In this document: positions 1 to 6,313 of the stretch, one piece after another
How the letters are laid out: every line of letters begins with the position of its first letter
Position numbering within the stretch: position 1 is the stretch's first letter
Origin: Verrucomicrobiaceae bacterium
GTDB lineage: Bacteria > Verrucomicrobiota > Verrucomicrobiae > Verrucomicrobiales > Akkermansiaceae
DNA length: 7,486 nt
Direction: 5' to 3'
NCBI GenBank assembly: GCA_947372405.1
Contig: CANBTO010000240.1
Coordinates: forward strand, 1-7,486
Translations under genes and position numbers: made by a program
Notes under the pieces: generated by a model
Database searches by the model: none
The model's input: the letters and a program-made list of their open reading frames with translations, nothing else
What the model was told of the DNA's origin: nothing

Positions 1-470
1 AGCAGGCTGTTGTTGGCATACTCGGCGATGGTGAACTCGCCTGTGGTGTGGTCGATGCAGGCGAGACCGAGGTTTTTCCCGTGGCGGAAAACGGCGGCGA
101 GGTAGTTCGGGCGTTGGTCATCGAGCAGGGTGAGGTCGTCGATAGAGCCGGGTGTTAGAATGCGGGCGATTTCGCGCGAGACGAGTTTTCCCGCCACCGG
201 CTCGGAGGTTTGTTCGGCGATGGCGACGCGTTTTCCCGCCTTGAGCAAGCGGGCGATGTAGCCCTGCGCGGCATGATAGGGGACGCCGCACATGGGGGTG
301 CCGCCACGCTTTGTTAGGGCGACGTTGAGGATGGGCGCGGCGGTTTTGGCATCCTCGAAAAACATCTCGTAGAAGTCGCCAAGGCGGTAAAAAAGAATGA
401 CGTCGGCAGGCAGGGATTTCCGCATGGCCTGATATTGGGCCATCATCGGGGTCATTGCAGGCTCGGACAT
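1..470 (-). CDS. mutS: DNA mismatch repair protein MutS, N-terminal part (truncated by window edge)
   Basis: MutS recognises mispaired and looped-out bases and recruits MutL in methyl-independent or methyl-directed mismatch repair; it acts in the cytoplasm on DNA. Translating the minus strand from the ATG at 468-470 gives about 156 residues starting MSEPAMTPMM. The mismatch-reading motif GDFYEMFF lies at residues 31-38: F33 is the residue that stacks on the mismatch and E35 the partner glutamate of the Phe-X-Glu motif. It is followed by further MutS domain I signatures, LTKRGG, MCGVPYHAA, AEQ and ILTPGS, and then the start of the connector domain (LACIDHTTGEF). Position along the protein matches normal MutS, so the N-terminus is complete; roughly 700 further residues should lie beyond the left edge. 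A second Met at 453-455 is an alternative start, since many MutS proteins begin near MTPMM. No clear ribosome site precedes either. The gene is divergent from everything else here. Confidence 0.97.
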   Translation of the reverse strand, partial: MSEPAMTPMMAQYQAMRKSLPADVILFYRLGDFYEMFFEDAKTAAPILNVALTKRGGTPMCGVPYHAAQGYIARLLKAGKRVAIAEQTSEPVAGKLVSREIARILTPGSIDDLTLLDDQRPNYLAAVFRHGKNLGLACIDHTTGEFTIAEYANNSL

Positions 471-682
471 GGGCGGAGAGTGGGGACGACAGGCGGCGTA
501 ATCAAGAACCCATGGGGACTGGGGTGAAATTCGGTTTGACTGTGGATTTCCGATTTTCACGCGGAGGGCGGGCTTGTATGGTCGGGGGAGTGTCCTTGCT
601 GTGAGATTGCATTTTTCAAAGACCACTCCAGAATCAATTTTATAGATGTAGGAGCCAAAGAAAAAGACGCGTTGGGGGATGC

Positions 683-1132
683 TTGGCGATACTGATCGCT
701 TTCGTTCTTTATCTGGCTTATGCGGTAAGCTATGACGCGTGGTACAAAGGTCAACCGATTGAAGTCCATTTGCGCGATGTTTTCAAAGAATCGGGCTTCA
801 GCGTTCCTGACAACGTTTCCGGCATACGGGGCATGATCGGATTCAAAGATTTCCAAGGAGATTTCTCTGCGTGCCTTACATTCAAGGTCCGCCCGGATCA
901 GATCGAATCCTTCATGCAATTGCCAGCACGCGGGAAATGGAAGAATTCCGGAAATTTCAAGGCATGGGATGATCCCGCGAATTGGAGTGCCGGGAATGAG
1001 GAAACGAACATCCGCGAAATCGAGAGCCCCGCCGGAACCTTTATCATCGAAGAGTGGGATGGTGAATACATGCGGCGATACGGTGCCAACGTGACAACCG
1101 GACAGATCTTCTTTTTGCGATCATCCACATGA
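683..1132 (+). CDS. Small membrane-anchored protein of unknown family
   Basis: I do not recognise the family. The 149-residue product from a TTG at 683 begins with a hydrophobic helix (about residues 1-17, AILIAFVLYLAYAV), followed by about 130 soluble residues rich in aromatic and acidic side chains, including WDDPANW near residue 93 and IIEEWDGEY near 120. The single helix suggests an inner-membrane anchor with the rest in the periplasm. The start is uncertain. GGGGG at 674-678 sits only 4 bases upstream of the TTG, yet the same frame stays open back to a stop at 602-604. The codons just before 683 encode a strongly basic stretch (SQRKRRVGG), exactly what normally precedes an inside-anchored helix, but no ATG, GTG or TTG occurs there. 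The true start may be a rare codon such as ATT at 611, or the 5' end may be damaged. GC looks lower than in neighbouring genes, so recent acquisition is possible. The antisense frame at 557-919 is a shadow. Confidence 0.6.
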   Translation: MAILIAFVLYLAYAVSYDAWYKGQPIEVHLRDVFKESGFSVPDNVSGIRGMIGFKDFQGDFSACLTFKVRPDQIESFMQLPARGKWKNSGNFKAWDDPANWSAGNEETNIREIESPAGTFIIEEWDGEYMRRYGANVTTGQIFFLRSST

Positions 1133-1221
1133 TTGGCGCGGAGTCCCAAATGTTGGTGAACTGGCATCTGCAAGGCGGCGCAAGCGGCAAAAATTACCTC
1201 AAAATAAAAGTGTTCGCTTGA
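1129..1221 (+). CDS. Possible 30-residue ORF overlapping the preceding stop
   Basis: An ATG at 1129 overlaps the TGA of the preceding gene as ATGA, and the frame stays open for 30 codons to TGA at 1219-1221 (product begins MIGAESQMLV and ends KIKVFA). The four-base overlap is the arrangement used for translational coupling elsewhere in this window, which is the only argument for it. It has no recognisable motif, signal or membrane segment, and a 30-codon open frame is easily produced by chance. Only comparison with related genomes could decide. Confidence 0.15.
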   Translation: MIGAESQMLVNWHLQGGASGKNYLKIKVFA

Positions 1222-1285
1222 CCATCTTTTTGCTTGCGGTTTTTCAAATAAGTGTTCAAATGCTTATCGCTAACCAAACAATGCC
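1190..1285 (+). promoter_or_regulatory. AT-rich leader with a repeated AAGTGTTC word, likely control region of the Whirly-like gene
   Basis: This stretch is clearly richer in A and T than the flanking genes, with T-runs around 1226-1231 and 1240-1244, as expected of a promoter region. The octamer AAGTGTTC occurs at 1208-1215 and again at 1250-1257, 42 bases apart (about four helical turns), followed by different bases. TTGCTT at 1230-1235 could be a weak -35, but no good -10 lies at standard spacing. An ATG at 1281 opens a two-codon frame (ATG CCA TGA) whose stop overlaps the ATG at 1286. No Shine-Dalgarno site is visible. The regulatory call is inference from position and composition. Confidence 0.25.
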
Positions 1286-1777
1286 ATGAACGATAAGCTC
1301 CTCGAATCCGCCCCTCAAGCAACCACCCGTAGCGAAAACCTCACCTTCGAGCGCAACCCGGACTACGCTATCTATAAGCCGAATTCCCGTGGTAGCGGCG
1401 GCGTCGTGCGCTTCGGCCTGAACCGCGCCAAAGCCGTCGTATTCGTCGATGCCGCCGCGCAATCCGGCGAGAAGCAGTTCGATTGGGAGCAGAAAATCAC
1501 GATGAAATGGGGGCTCTCCGATATTGGAGCCGCGCTCGCCGTGGTCCAAGGCCGCACCCCTCACGCCAAGCTTTTTCACCAATCCGAAAAAGCCAGCAGC
1601 GCCTTTGAACTCATCCGCCGCGACGATCCAGAGCGTGCGCCTTACTTGGTTTCCATCTCGCGCCAAGCTGCGGCGGACAAATCCCTGCGAAAAGTGGCAA
1701 TCCCCATATCCCATGCCGAGGCCGCCATCTTAGAAACCGCCCTGCGGGCTGCGGCTAGCAGCATTCTCGGCTGGTGA
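1286..1777 (+). CDS. Whirly-like single-stranded nucleic-acid-binding protein
   Basis: The 163-residue product has no signal peptide or membrane helix and should be cytoplasmic. Its motifs match plant Whirly proteins, organelle ssDNA-binding proteins that limit illegitimate recombination. In order: YAIYKPNSRGSGG (28-40) where Whirly has its first strand and KGKAAL motif; a hydrophobic strand AVVFVDAAA; KQFDWEQK (63-70) against the plant R-Q-Y-D-W-x-x-K; LSDIGAAL (77-84) against LSVTEIG; KLFHQ (95-99) against the plant EFFHD; strand YLVSISRQ (120-127); IPISHAEAAILETAL (139-153) against IPITRAEFAVLISAF; and a terminal LGW (161-163) where plants have LIGW. Spacing fits through the double beta-sheet plus C-terminal helix layout of the superfamily. 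The plant KGKAAL binding and oligomerisation motif is not conserved as such. The fold assignment comes from recalled family sequences, without a database search. The role is inferred: ssDNA or RNA binding in DNA maintenance or transcription. The ATG at 1286 is chosen because the ATG at 1281 runs straight into a stop. The long antisense frame at 1256-1714 is a shadow. Confidence 0.75.
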   Translation: MNDKLLESAPQATTRSENLTFERNPDYAIYKPNSRGSGGVVRFGLNRAKAVVFVDAAAQSGEKQFDWEQKITMKWGLSDIGAALAVVQGRTPHAKLFHQSEKASSAFELIRRDDPERAPYLVSISRQAAADKSLRKVAIPISHAEAAILETALRAAASSILGW

Positions 1778-1802
1778 GGCCGCAGGGTTTCACGGCGCAG
1801 TG

Positions 1803-2032
1803 ATGTGGAAACTTTGTTTCACGGGATCGGCGGTTTTCGCGGTCGGTTTGGCGGGACTGCCCCGTTGCCACGCGACGAACTTGGGAGAAATCCAAAGGCT
1901 TGGAACGATGTCGGAACAAAGTGGCTTGTGGCGACCGTTAAACTCGATGAGAATGCGCTGGAATTCCCCGTAACGATTTGGGAGCTTTCGTCATTCGTTG
2001 CCGGACCGGGATGCCGGTCATTTTTCCCATGA
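1803..2032 (+). pseudogene. Possible frameshifted remnant of a small secreted protein
   Basis: Two adjacent frames each look protein-like over half of this interval. From the ATG at 1803 a frame gives MWKLCFTGSAVFAVGLAG followed by LPRCHA, a credible signal peptide, and continues to about NLGEIQRLGT; it then turns into unlikely sequence (MRMRWNSP) and stops at 1971-1973. The frame beginning with GTG at 1805 looks poor at first, but from about 1905 reads VGTKWLVATVKLDENALEF and PVTIWELSS, which resembles a beta-strand domain, before running through the hairpin at 2004-2019 to a stop at 2030-2032. Joining the first half of one to the second half of the other, a one-base loss around 1890-1915, would give a short exported protein. 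The alternative is that 1803-1973 is an intact 56-residue secreted peptide. No family is recognised, and the call rests on appearance only. Confidence 0.35.
2004..2025 (+). terminator. Hairpin followed by T-run, intrinsic terminator or attenuator before the operon
   Basis: GACCGG (2004-2009) and CCGGTC (2014-2019) form a perfect six-base-pair GC-rich stem with a GATG loop, followed directly by ATTTTT. This is the form of a Rho-independent terminator, though the stem is short and the T-run has only five bases. It would end transcripts from the Whirly-like gene or the remnant before it. The T-run ends only three bases before the ATG at 2029, so it could instead act as an attenuator or translation-masking hairpin for the operon. 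It also argues against translation of the operon's first gene starting upstream at 1978. Confidence 0.5.
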
Positions 2033-4677
2033 CTTCTCCAAGCACTCCACCCGACGTGAAAACCGCAATCCCAGAAGCCCTCAGGCTTCAGTTGGATGAT
2101 TTCCGGCGGCATCTCTGGCGGGTGAAAATCATGGAAGCGATCGCCGCCGGGATGATCGGATTGCTAGTGTCTTTCCTGCTGGTTTACGGGCTGGATCGGA
2201 TTTGGCAAACACCGGGCTGGGTGCGGCTGCTTATCCTTGTCGCGGGCATTTCCCTGTTCGCCATCTTCGCGCCGTATTGGCTGCACCGTTGGGTCTGGCG
2301 GCAGCGCCGGGAAACCCAACTCGCCCGGCTGATCGCCCGGCGTTATCCGGGGCTGGGTGATCGTTTGTTAGGCGTGATCGAGCTGCAAGATCAGGTGGGA
2401 AATGCCGACACGCTTTCCCCGCGCTTGCGGGAGGCGGCGATGGCGGCGGTCGCCATCGAGACCGGGAAACGCAAGCTCGACGAGGCACTCCCGCCCCAAC
2501 GGCATCGGCGCTGGACGCTCGCGGCGCTTGCCTTGGCGATCATTTCCGCAACTGCGTTTCTGGTCACGCCTCGGGCTGGATTCAATGCGCTGCAACGCTG
2601 GCTGATGCCGCTTTCTAACACCGAGCGCTACACCTTCACGCGCTTGGAAAATCCACCGGTCTATCGGGCGGTGGCGTTCGGTGAGGCGTTTGAAATCACC
2701 TTGCGGCTCGCTCATGATTCCGATGAACGCCCGGTGGAGGCTACCGGGCGCTATGGCTTACAACCCGCTGTGGAAACGACGCTGGAAAATGGCAGCTACC
2801 ATTTCACATTCCCCGGCCAGCAGGATCCCGGCGTTATCGCTTTCCGCGTGGGTGATCTCGTGCATGAAGTCCGTGTCGAACCGGTCCCGCGCCCTGCCAT
2901 GGAATCCGTGGTGGCGGTGATCACTCCGCCCGCCTACTTGGCCATCCCGGAAAAAACGGTGGACCTGAACAGCGGCGTCGTCAGCGCCGTCGAGGGTAGC
3001 AAGCTCCGCATCGACCTAACAACGAACCGTCCGCTCGCCACCGCCACCTACGGGCCGACGCGAGCGCAGGTGATCGAGCAGCCGAAGGACGCCGCCGTGC
3101 CATACGCGCCGATGCAGGGCGCACTGGAAATTTCCGGCATCATCGCACGGACACCAGTCATGGAGATCAGCGCGATCCCCTTCGAGATTCCCTTCGCCTG
3201 GACCGACCAACTGGGCCTCGTCGGCGAGTCGGGATTTCGTCTGCGGGTCGATGCCTTGAGGGACGCACCACCGACCTGTTATTTGCAGGGAATCGAGCGC
3301 CAGAAAGTCATGCTGCCCGAAGAAACGTTGGATTTAGAGGTGCTGGCGGAGGACGATTTTGGCGTGAAAGTCACTGGCTTGGAATGGTCCGGCCAGTCCA
3401 GTCGCCCGTCCGGCGAGGCCCCAGCCAAGGGGGAAATGAAAGTCGCTGACGGCGCGTCCGAGGAACGCCGGATTATTAAAGGCAGCTCATTTTCACCTGC
3501 GGCATTTGGCATCACGCCCCAAAAAATCACCCTGCGCGGCTACTCCGAGGATTATTTCCCGAATCGGGGCCGGGTGTATTCCGAGCCGGTAGTTATCTAC
3601 GTTCTGACCCGCGACGAACACGCCCAGATGTTGAAGGCGAAATTTGATCGCACCATCGCTGAACTCGAAGATCTCGCCCGCCGCGAACAAGAGCTCCTTG
3701 ACGAAAATCACCGCCTCGAACGCCTCGGTGGCGAGGAGCTTCAGAAAGAGCAAAACACCAAGCGGTTGGAAGCTCAGGATCAAGCCGAGGCGGAAACCAA
3801 GCGCCGGATGCAAGAGCTCACCGATCATATGGAAAGCCTGATGAAAGATGCCGCACGCAATGGCGACATCGCCAAGGACACGCTCAAGAAAATGGCGGAA
3901 GCCCTCAAGTCGATGCAGGAACTTTCCCAACAGGATATTCCCAAGGTGCAGGAAAAACTCGGTGATTCCCACGAGCAGTCGAACACCCCGGAGCAGACTG
4001 GCAAAGACGTGGCCCAAGCCGCAGAGGAACAGAAAAAGGCCGTCGATAAAATGCAGAAAGCGATCGCCAAGGCGAACGAGGCGAACAAGCAGTTTGAGGC
4101 AGGCACCTTTGTTAACCGCCTGAAAAAAGCGGCTGGCGAGCAGAGCGGTATCGCCAGTTCCCTGACCGAAGCCTTCGAGCGCATCCTCGGCACCAAGAAC
4201 GCGAAGCTCGATCCCTCCGACCAGCGCCGACTGCGCGAGGCGACCGCCCAACAGGCGAACACCGCCTCCGACGTGCGCTGGCTCCAGGAAGATCTCGGGA
4301 GTTATTTCGCCCGCACCAAGACGGATTCCTTCAAACAAATTCTCGATGAAATGAAAGCCTCTCAGATCGACATCGGGCTGGAGGAAATTCGTAGTCTGTT
4401 AGGTAAGAATCATTCCTACCTCGCCACCGAGAATTCCAAAAAATGGGCGGACATGCTCACCGCCTGGGCCAAGAAACTCGAAGGCGAAAAGGACGCTGCG
4501 GGCGGCGGCGGTGGCGGCGATGGTGCGGCCCCCAGTCCCGAGGATGAAGACTTCGAGTTCATGCTGCGGGTGATGAAATTGGTCCAGCAGGAACAAGATC
4601 TGAGAGGCCAGACCCGCTCGCTCGAACAACTTCGCCGCAGCATTGGCAAGCCCCCGGAAGAAACTAACAAACCATGA
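2029..4677 (+). CDS. Large inner-membrane protein with periplasmic beta region and long coiled coil (DUF4175-like)
   Basis: From the ATG at 2029 the product has 882 residues. Three membrane helices are visible: about residues 36-54 (IAAGMIGLLVSFLLVYGL), 65-83 (LLILVAGISLFAIFAPYWL) and 163-179 (LAALALAIISATAFLV). An Arg-rich cytoplasmic-looking segment with GLGDRLLGVIELQ lies between the second and third. A beta-rich region with Ig-like sheets follows (about 190-525, including RYTFTRLENPPVY and PPAYLAIPEKTVDL), then a Glu/Lys/Gln-rich coiled coil (about 530-695), helical sequence, a poly-Gly linker near 824-834 and a final acidic and helical tail. This layout resembles the DUF4175-type proteins found in envelope operons of Verrucomicrobia and Planctomycetes; no enzymatic motif is seen. 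The role is inferred as a membrane scaffold for the secreted products of the next genes. The frame is open upstream to a TTG at 1978 and an ATG at 2011, but both would place the terminator-like hairpin inside or next to the coding start, and MTSPSTPPD at 2029 is the natural N-terminus. The last codons overlap the next gene as ATGA. Confidence 0.8.
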   Translation: MTSPSTPPDVKTAIPEALRLQLDDFRRHLWRVKIMEAIAAGMIGLLVSFLLVYGLDRIWQTPGWVRLLILVAGISLFAIFAPYWLHRWVWRQRRETQLARLIARRYPGLGDRLLGVIELQDQVGNADTLSPRLREAAMAAVAIETGKRKLDEALPPQRHRRWTLAALALAIISATAFLVTPRAGFNALQRWLMPLSNTERYTFTRLENPPVYRAVAFGEAFEITLRLAHDSDERPVEATGRYGLQPAVETTLENGSYHFTFPGQQDPGVIAFRVGDLVHEVRVEPVPRPAMESVVAVITPPAYLAIPEKTVDLNSGVVSAVEGSKLRIDLTTNRPLATATYGPTRAQVIEQPKDAAVPYAPMQGALEISGIIARTPVMEISAIPFEIPFAWTDQLGLVGESGFRLRVDALRDAPPTCYLQGIERQKVMLPEETLDLEVLAEDDFGVKVTGLEWSGQSSRPSGEAPAKGEMKVADGASEERRIIKGSSFSPAAFGITPQKITLRGYSEDYFPNRGRVYSEPVVIYVLTRDEHAQMLKAKFDRTIAELEDLARREQELLDENHRLERLGGEELQKEQNTKRLEAQDQAEAETKRRMQELTDHMESLMKDAARNGDIAKDTLKKMAEALKSMQELSQQDIPKVQEKLGDSHEQSNTPEQTGKDVAQAAEEQKKAVDKMQKAIAKANEANKQFEAGTFVNRLKKAAGEQSGIASSLTEAFERILGTKNAKLDPSDQRRLREATAQQANTASDVRWLQEDLGSYFARTKTDSFKQILDEMKASQIDIGLEEIRSLLGKNHSYLATENSKKWADMLTAWAKKLEGEKDAAGGGGGGDGAAPSPEDEDFEFMLRVMKLVQQEQDLRGQTRSLEQLRRSIGKPPEETNKP

Positions 4678-5297
4678 AACTCATTCTAACTGCCGCCTTT
4701 TCCATACTGCTGCCGTGGCTTGCCTGCGCGGAGGAAACCTCGCCGGAAGCCGTGAAGGCCACCCATCAGGCTGGAGCTGGCAAGGTTGCCGACCGTCAGG
4801 ACGAACTCGCGGCGGACGTCCAACAGCTCATCATCGAACAAACCGCACCACAGGTCATCGAGATGTTAGGTAAAGTGAAACAAATCATGGATGAGACCAC
4901 CGATAAGCTGACGACGGCTGAGACCGGGGGCGTCACGCTGGCGGCGGAAACCGAGGTCATCGAGAAAGTCCTCGATGCCGCCAAAGAGAAGCAAAAACAA
5001 GGCGGCGGCGGCAAGGCGGGCGGTGCCATGATGGACATGCTGGAACGCATGGCGGGCGAAAAACCAGATGGCGAAAAGCCGGGCAAGGGCAAGGGCGACA
5101 AGCCCAGCGACAAGGGCAGCAACGGCATGAACGGTCTATCAGATGCCGCCAACGGCGCTCTGGCTGGGGAGACCGGCGGCAAAAGCGAAGCCCGCCGCGT
5201 ACCGAAAGCCAGCGGCAACACCGGCCACGCGCTGCCGGAGGAATTCAAGAAAGCCCTCGATGCCTACAACCGGGGCGCGGAGAAAAAAGTGAAATGA
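4674..5297 (+). CDS. Secreted Lys/Gly-rich protein of unknown function
   Basis: The 207-residue product starts with a signal peptide, MKLILTAAFSILLPWLACA, with likely signal-peptidase-I cleavage after residue 19 (ACA before EE). The nearby Cys is not in a good lipobox because Trp sits at the -3 position, so a lipoprotein is less likely. The mature part opens with an amphipathic, probably helical or coiled segment (about 30-105: KVADRQDELAADVQQLIIEQ, then VIEMLGKVKQIMDE), followed by a Gly/Lys-rich low-complexity stretch (about 106-150, with GGGGKAGG and PGKGKGDKP), and ends in a short helical tail (LPEEFKKALDAYNRGAEKKVK without its last residues being structured). The family is not recognised. 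The helical part may pair with the coiled coil of the preceding protein, which is inference from adjacency. The start overlaps the upstream stop as ATGA, with a weak GGAAG at 4656-4660. Confidence 0.8.
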   Translation: MKLILTAAFSILLPWLACAEETSPEAVKATHQAGAGKVADRQDELAADVQQLIIEQTAPQVIEMLGKVKQIMDETTDKLTTAETGGVTLAAETEVIEKVLDAAKEKQKQGGGGKAGGAMMDMLERMAGEKPDGEKPGKGKGDKPSDKGSNGMNGLSDAANGALAGETGGKSEARRVPKASGNTGHALPEEFKKALDAYNRGAEKKVK

Positions 5298-6313
5298 AAA
5301 AGGCCATCTTGCACCGCATTTCTGTTATATTATCCGTGGGTCTTGCGCTCGCGGTCTTCGGGGTTTCCCCGCTCGCCTGCGCGCAGGATCTGCCGACTCG
5401 CCCGGACGATTCCATTCCGGCACAAGCCGAGTTGATCTACACGCGCGGCCTGCAATACCTCGCGAAAACACAGACCGAAAAAGGCTCATGGAGTGACGGT
5501 GTCGGCTCGGAACCCGGCGTGGTCGGTTTGTGCGTCGCCTCGTTTCTCGCCCACGGCGAGGATCCTAACAACGGCCCGTACGCGAAAGTCATCCATCGCG
5601 GGATCGACTACATCCTTTCCCAACAGAACGAGAAAAACGGCTACATTGGCTCCAGCATGTACAACCACGCCTTCGCCACGAAGGCACTCGCGGAGTCTTA
5701 CGGGGTGGTGGACAACCCGAAGATCGCCCCGGCCCTCAAGCTGGCCGTCGAGCTGATTGTGAGTTCACAAAAAAGAAACCGCTTCGGGGCTTGGCGCTAC
5801 ACCCCGGAAAGCCGGGACGCGGACACCACCGTGACCGGTAGCCAGATGGTGACGCTGTTTGCTGTTAGGAATGCGGGTATTGCGGTACCGGACGAAGCGA
5901 TCAACAAGGGGCTAGCCTACCTCGCGTCCAACCGCGGACACGAGGGGGACTACGGCTACACCTCGGCCTCCGGCGGGAAACCCACGCTGACAGCGATCGG
6001 CTCGTTGTGTCTATCCCTCGCCAAGGAGACGGACTCGAAGGGCTATCAGGCGAGTCTGGCATTTCTGAAAAAGAACCTCGATTTCCGCGATCGCTACTAT
6101 CCGTATTATTACGAATACTACATGTCCCAAGCCCTGTTCCACGCGGATGAGGCGACGTGGCGGGATTGGAACGCCCGCAACATCCGCTACCTCGCCGTGC
6201 TGCAAACGCCGGATGGATCCTTTCCCGGAAACCAAGGCCAGTCGTTCAATACGGCGGGGGCCTTGCTCTCACTCGCTCTGAATTACCGTTTCCTACCCAT
6301 TTACGAAAAATGA
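5294..6313 (+). CDS. Exported prenyltransferase/squalene-oxidase-repeat (alpha/alpha-toroid) protein
   Basis: The 339-residue product has a signal peptide (residues 1-30, n-region MKKAILHR, hydrophobic core, cleavage after LACA). The mature protein shows repeated pairs of helices typical of the prenyltransferase and squalene oxidase repeat superfamily: LIYTRGLQYLAKTQ with GSWSDG (47-69), IHRGIDYILSQQ with GYIG (100-119), LAVELIVSSQ with FGAWRYTP (149-171), INKGLAYLAS with GDYGYTS (203-224), and IRYLAVLQTPDGSF (297-310). DADTTVTGSQM (175-185) occupies a place similar to the Asp-rich motif of cyclases but lacks the DXDD pattern. A tyrosine-rich segment, RYYPYYYEYYMSQ (267-279), is typical of the Planctomycete/Verrucomicrobial exported subfamily. 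Because it is secreted and short (hopene cyclases have about 630 residues), terpene cyclisation is unlikely; ligand or protein binding in the periplasm is more plausible, but the function is unknown. The start overlaps the upstream stop as ATGA, with GGAG at 5279-5282. Confidence 0.88.
   Translation: MKKAILHRISVILSVGLALAVFGVSPLACAQDLPTRPDDSIPAQAELIYTRGLQYLAKTQTEKGSWSDGVGSEPGVVGLCVASFLAHGEDPNNGPYAKVIHRGIDYILSQQNEKNGYIGSSMYNHAFATKALAESYGVVDNPKIAPALKLAVELIVSSQKRNRFGAWRYTPESRDADTTVTGSQMVTLFAVRNAGIAVPDEAINKGLAYLASNRGHEGDYGYTSASGGKPTLTAIGSLCLSLAKETDSKGYQASLAFLKKNLDFRDRYYPYYYEYYMSQALFHADEATWRDWNARNIRYLAVLQTPDGSFPGNQGQSFNTAGALLSLALNYRFLPIYEK

Noticed and set aside
536..646. Promoter elements between mutS and the 683 gene (TTGACT at 536-541, TATAGA at 641-646)
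   Set aside because: Neither has a matching partner box at 16-18 bases spacing, so no promoter can be supported.
557..919. 120-codon antisense frame over the start of the small membrane protein gene
   Set aside because: No motif or signal. The plus frame has a membrane helix with a basic flank and coherent composition, so the plus frame is preferred.
1256..1714. 152-codon antisense open frame opposite the Whirly-like gene
   Set aside because: The plus-strand product has recognisable family motifs in order; the antisense product has none and is a shadow.
1741..1786. CCTGCGG / CCGCAGG inverted repeat at the end of the Whirly-like gene as terminator
   Set aside because: The seven-base arms are separated by 32 bases and no T-run follows.
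1926..1954. TTGTGG...GAGAAT as an operon promoter
   Set aside because: Spacing is 17 but only about half the consensus bases match, which is expected by chance.
1978..2028. Upstream extension of the large membrane protein to TTG 1978 or ATG 2011
   Set aside because: It would translate through or start in the terminator-like hairpin, and the added residues have no role in topology; ATG 2029 is the better start.
3493..4338. 281-codon antisense open frame
   Set aside because: It lies opposite the coiled-coil region; Glu/Lys/Gln codons read backwards give the Leu/Phe-rich product. It has no independent gene features.
4498..4530. GGCGGC run as a microsatellite or repeat element
   Set aside because: It simply encodes a poly-Gly linker within the coding frame.
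5816..5850. DADTTVTG segment as a functional terpene cyclase active site
   Set aside because: It lacks the DXDD cyclase motif, and the protein is exported and about half the length of hopene cyclases.
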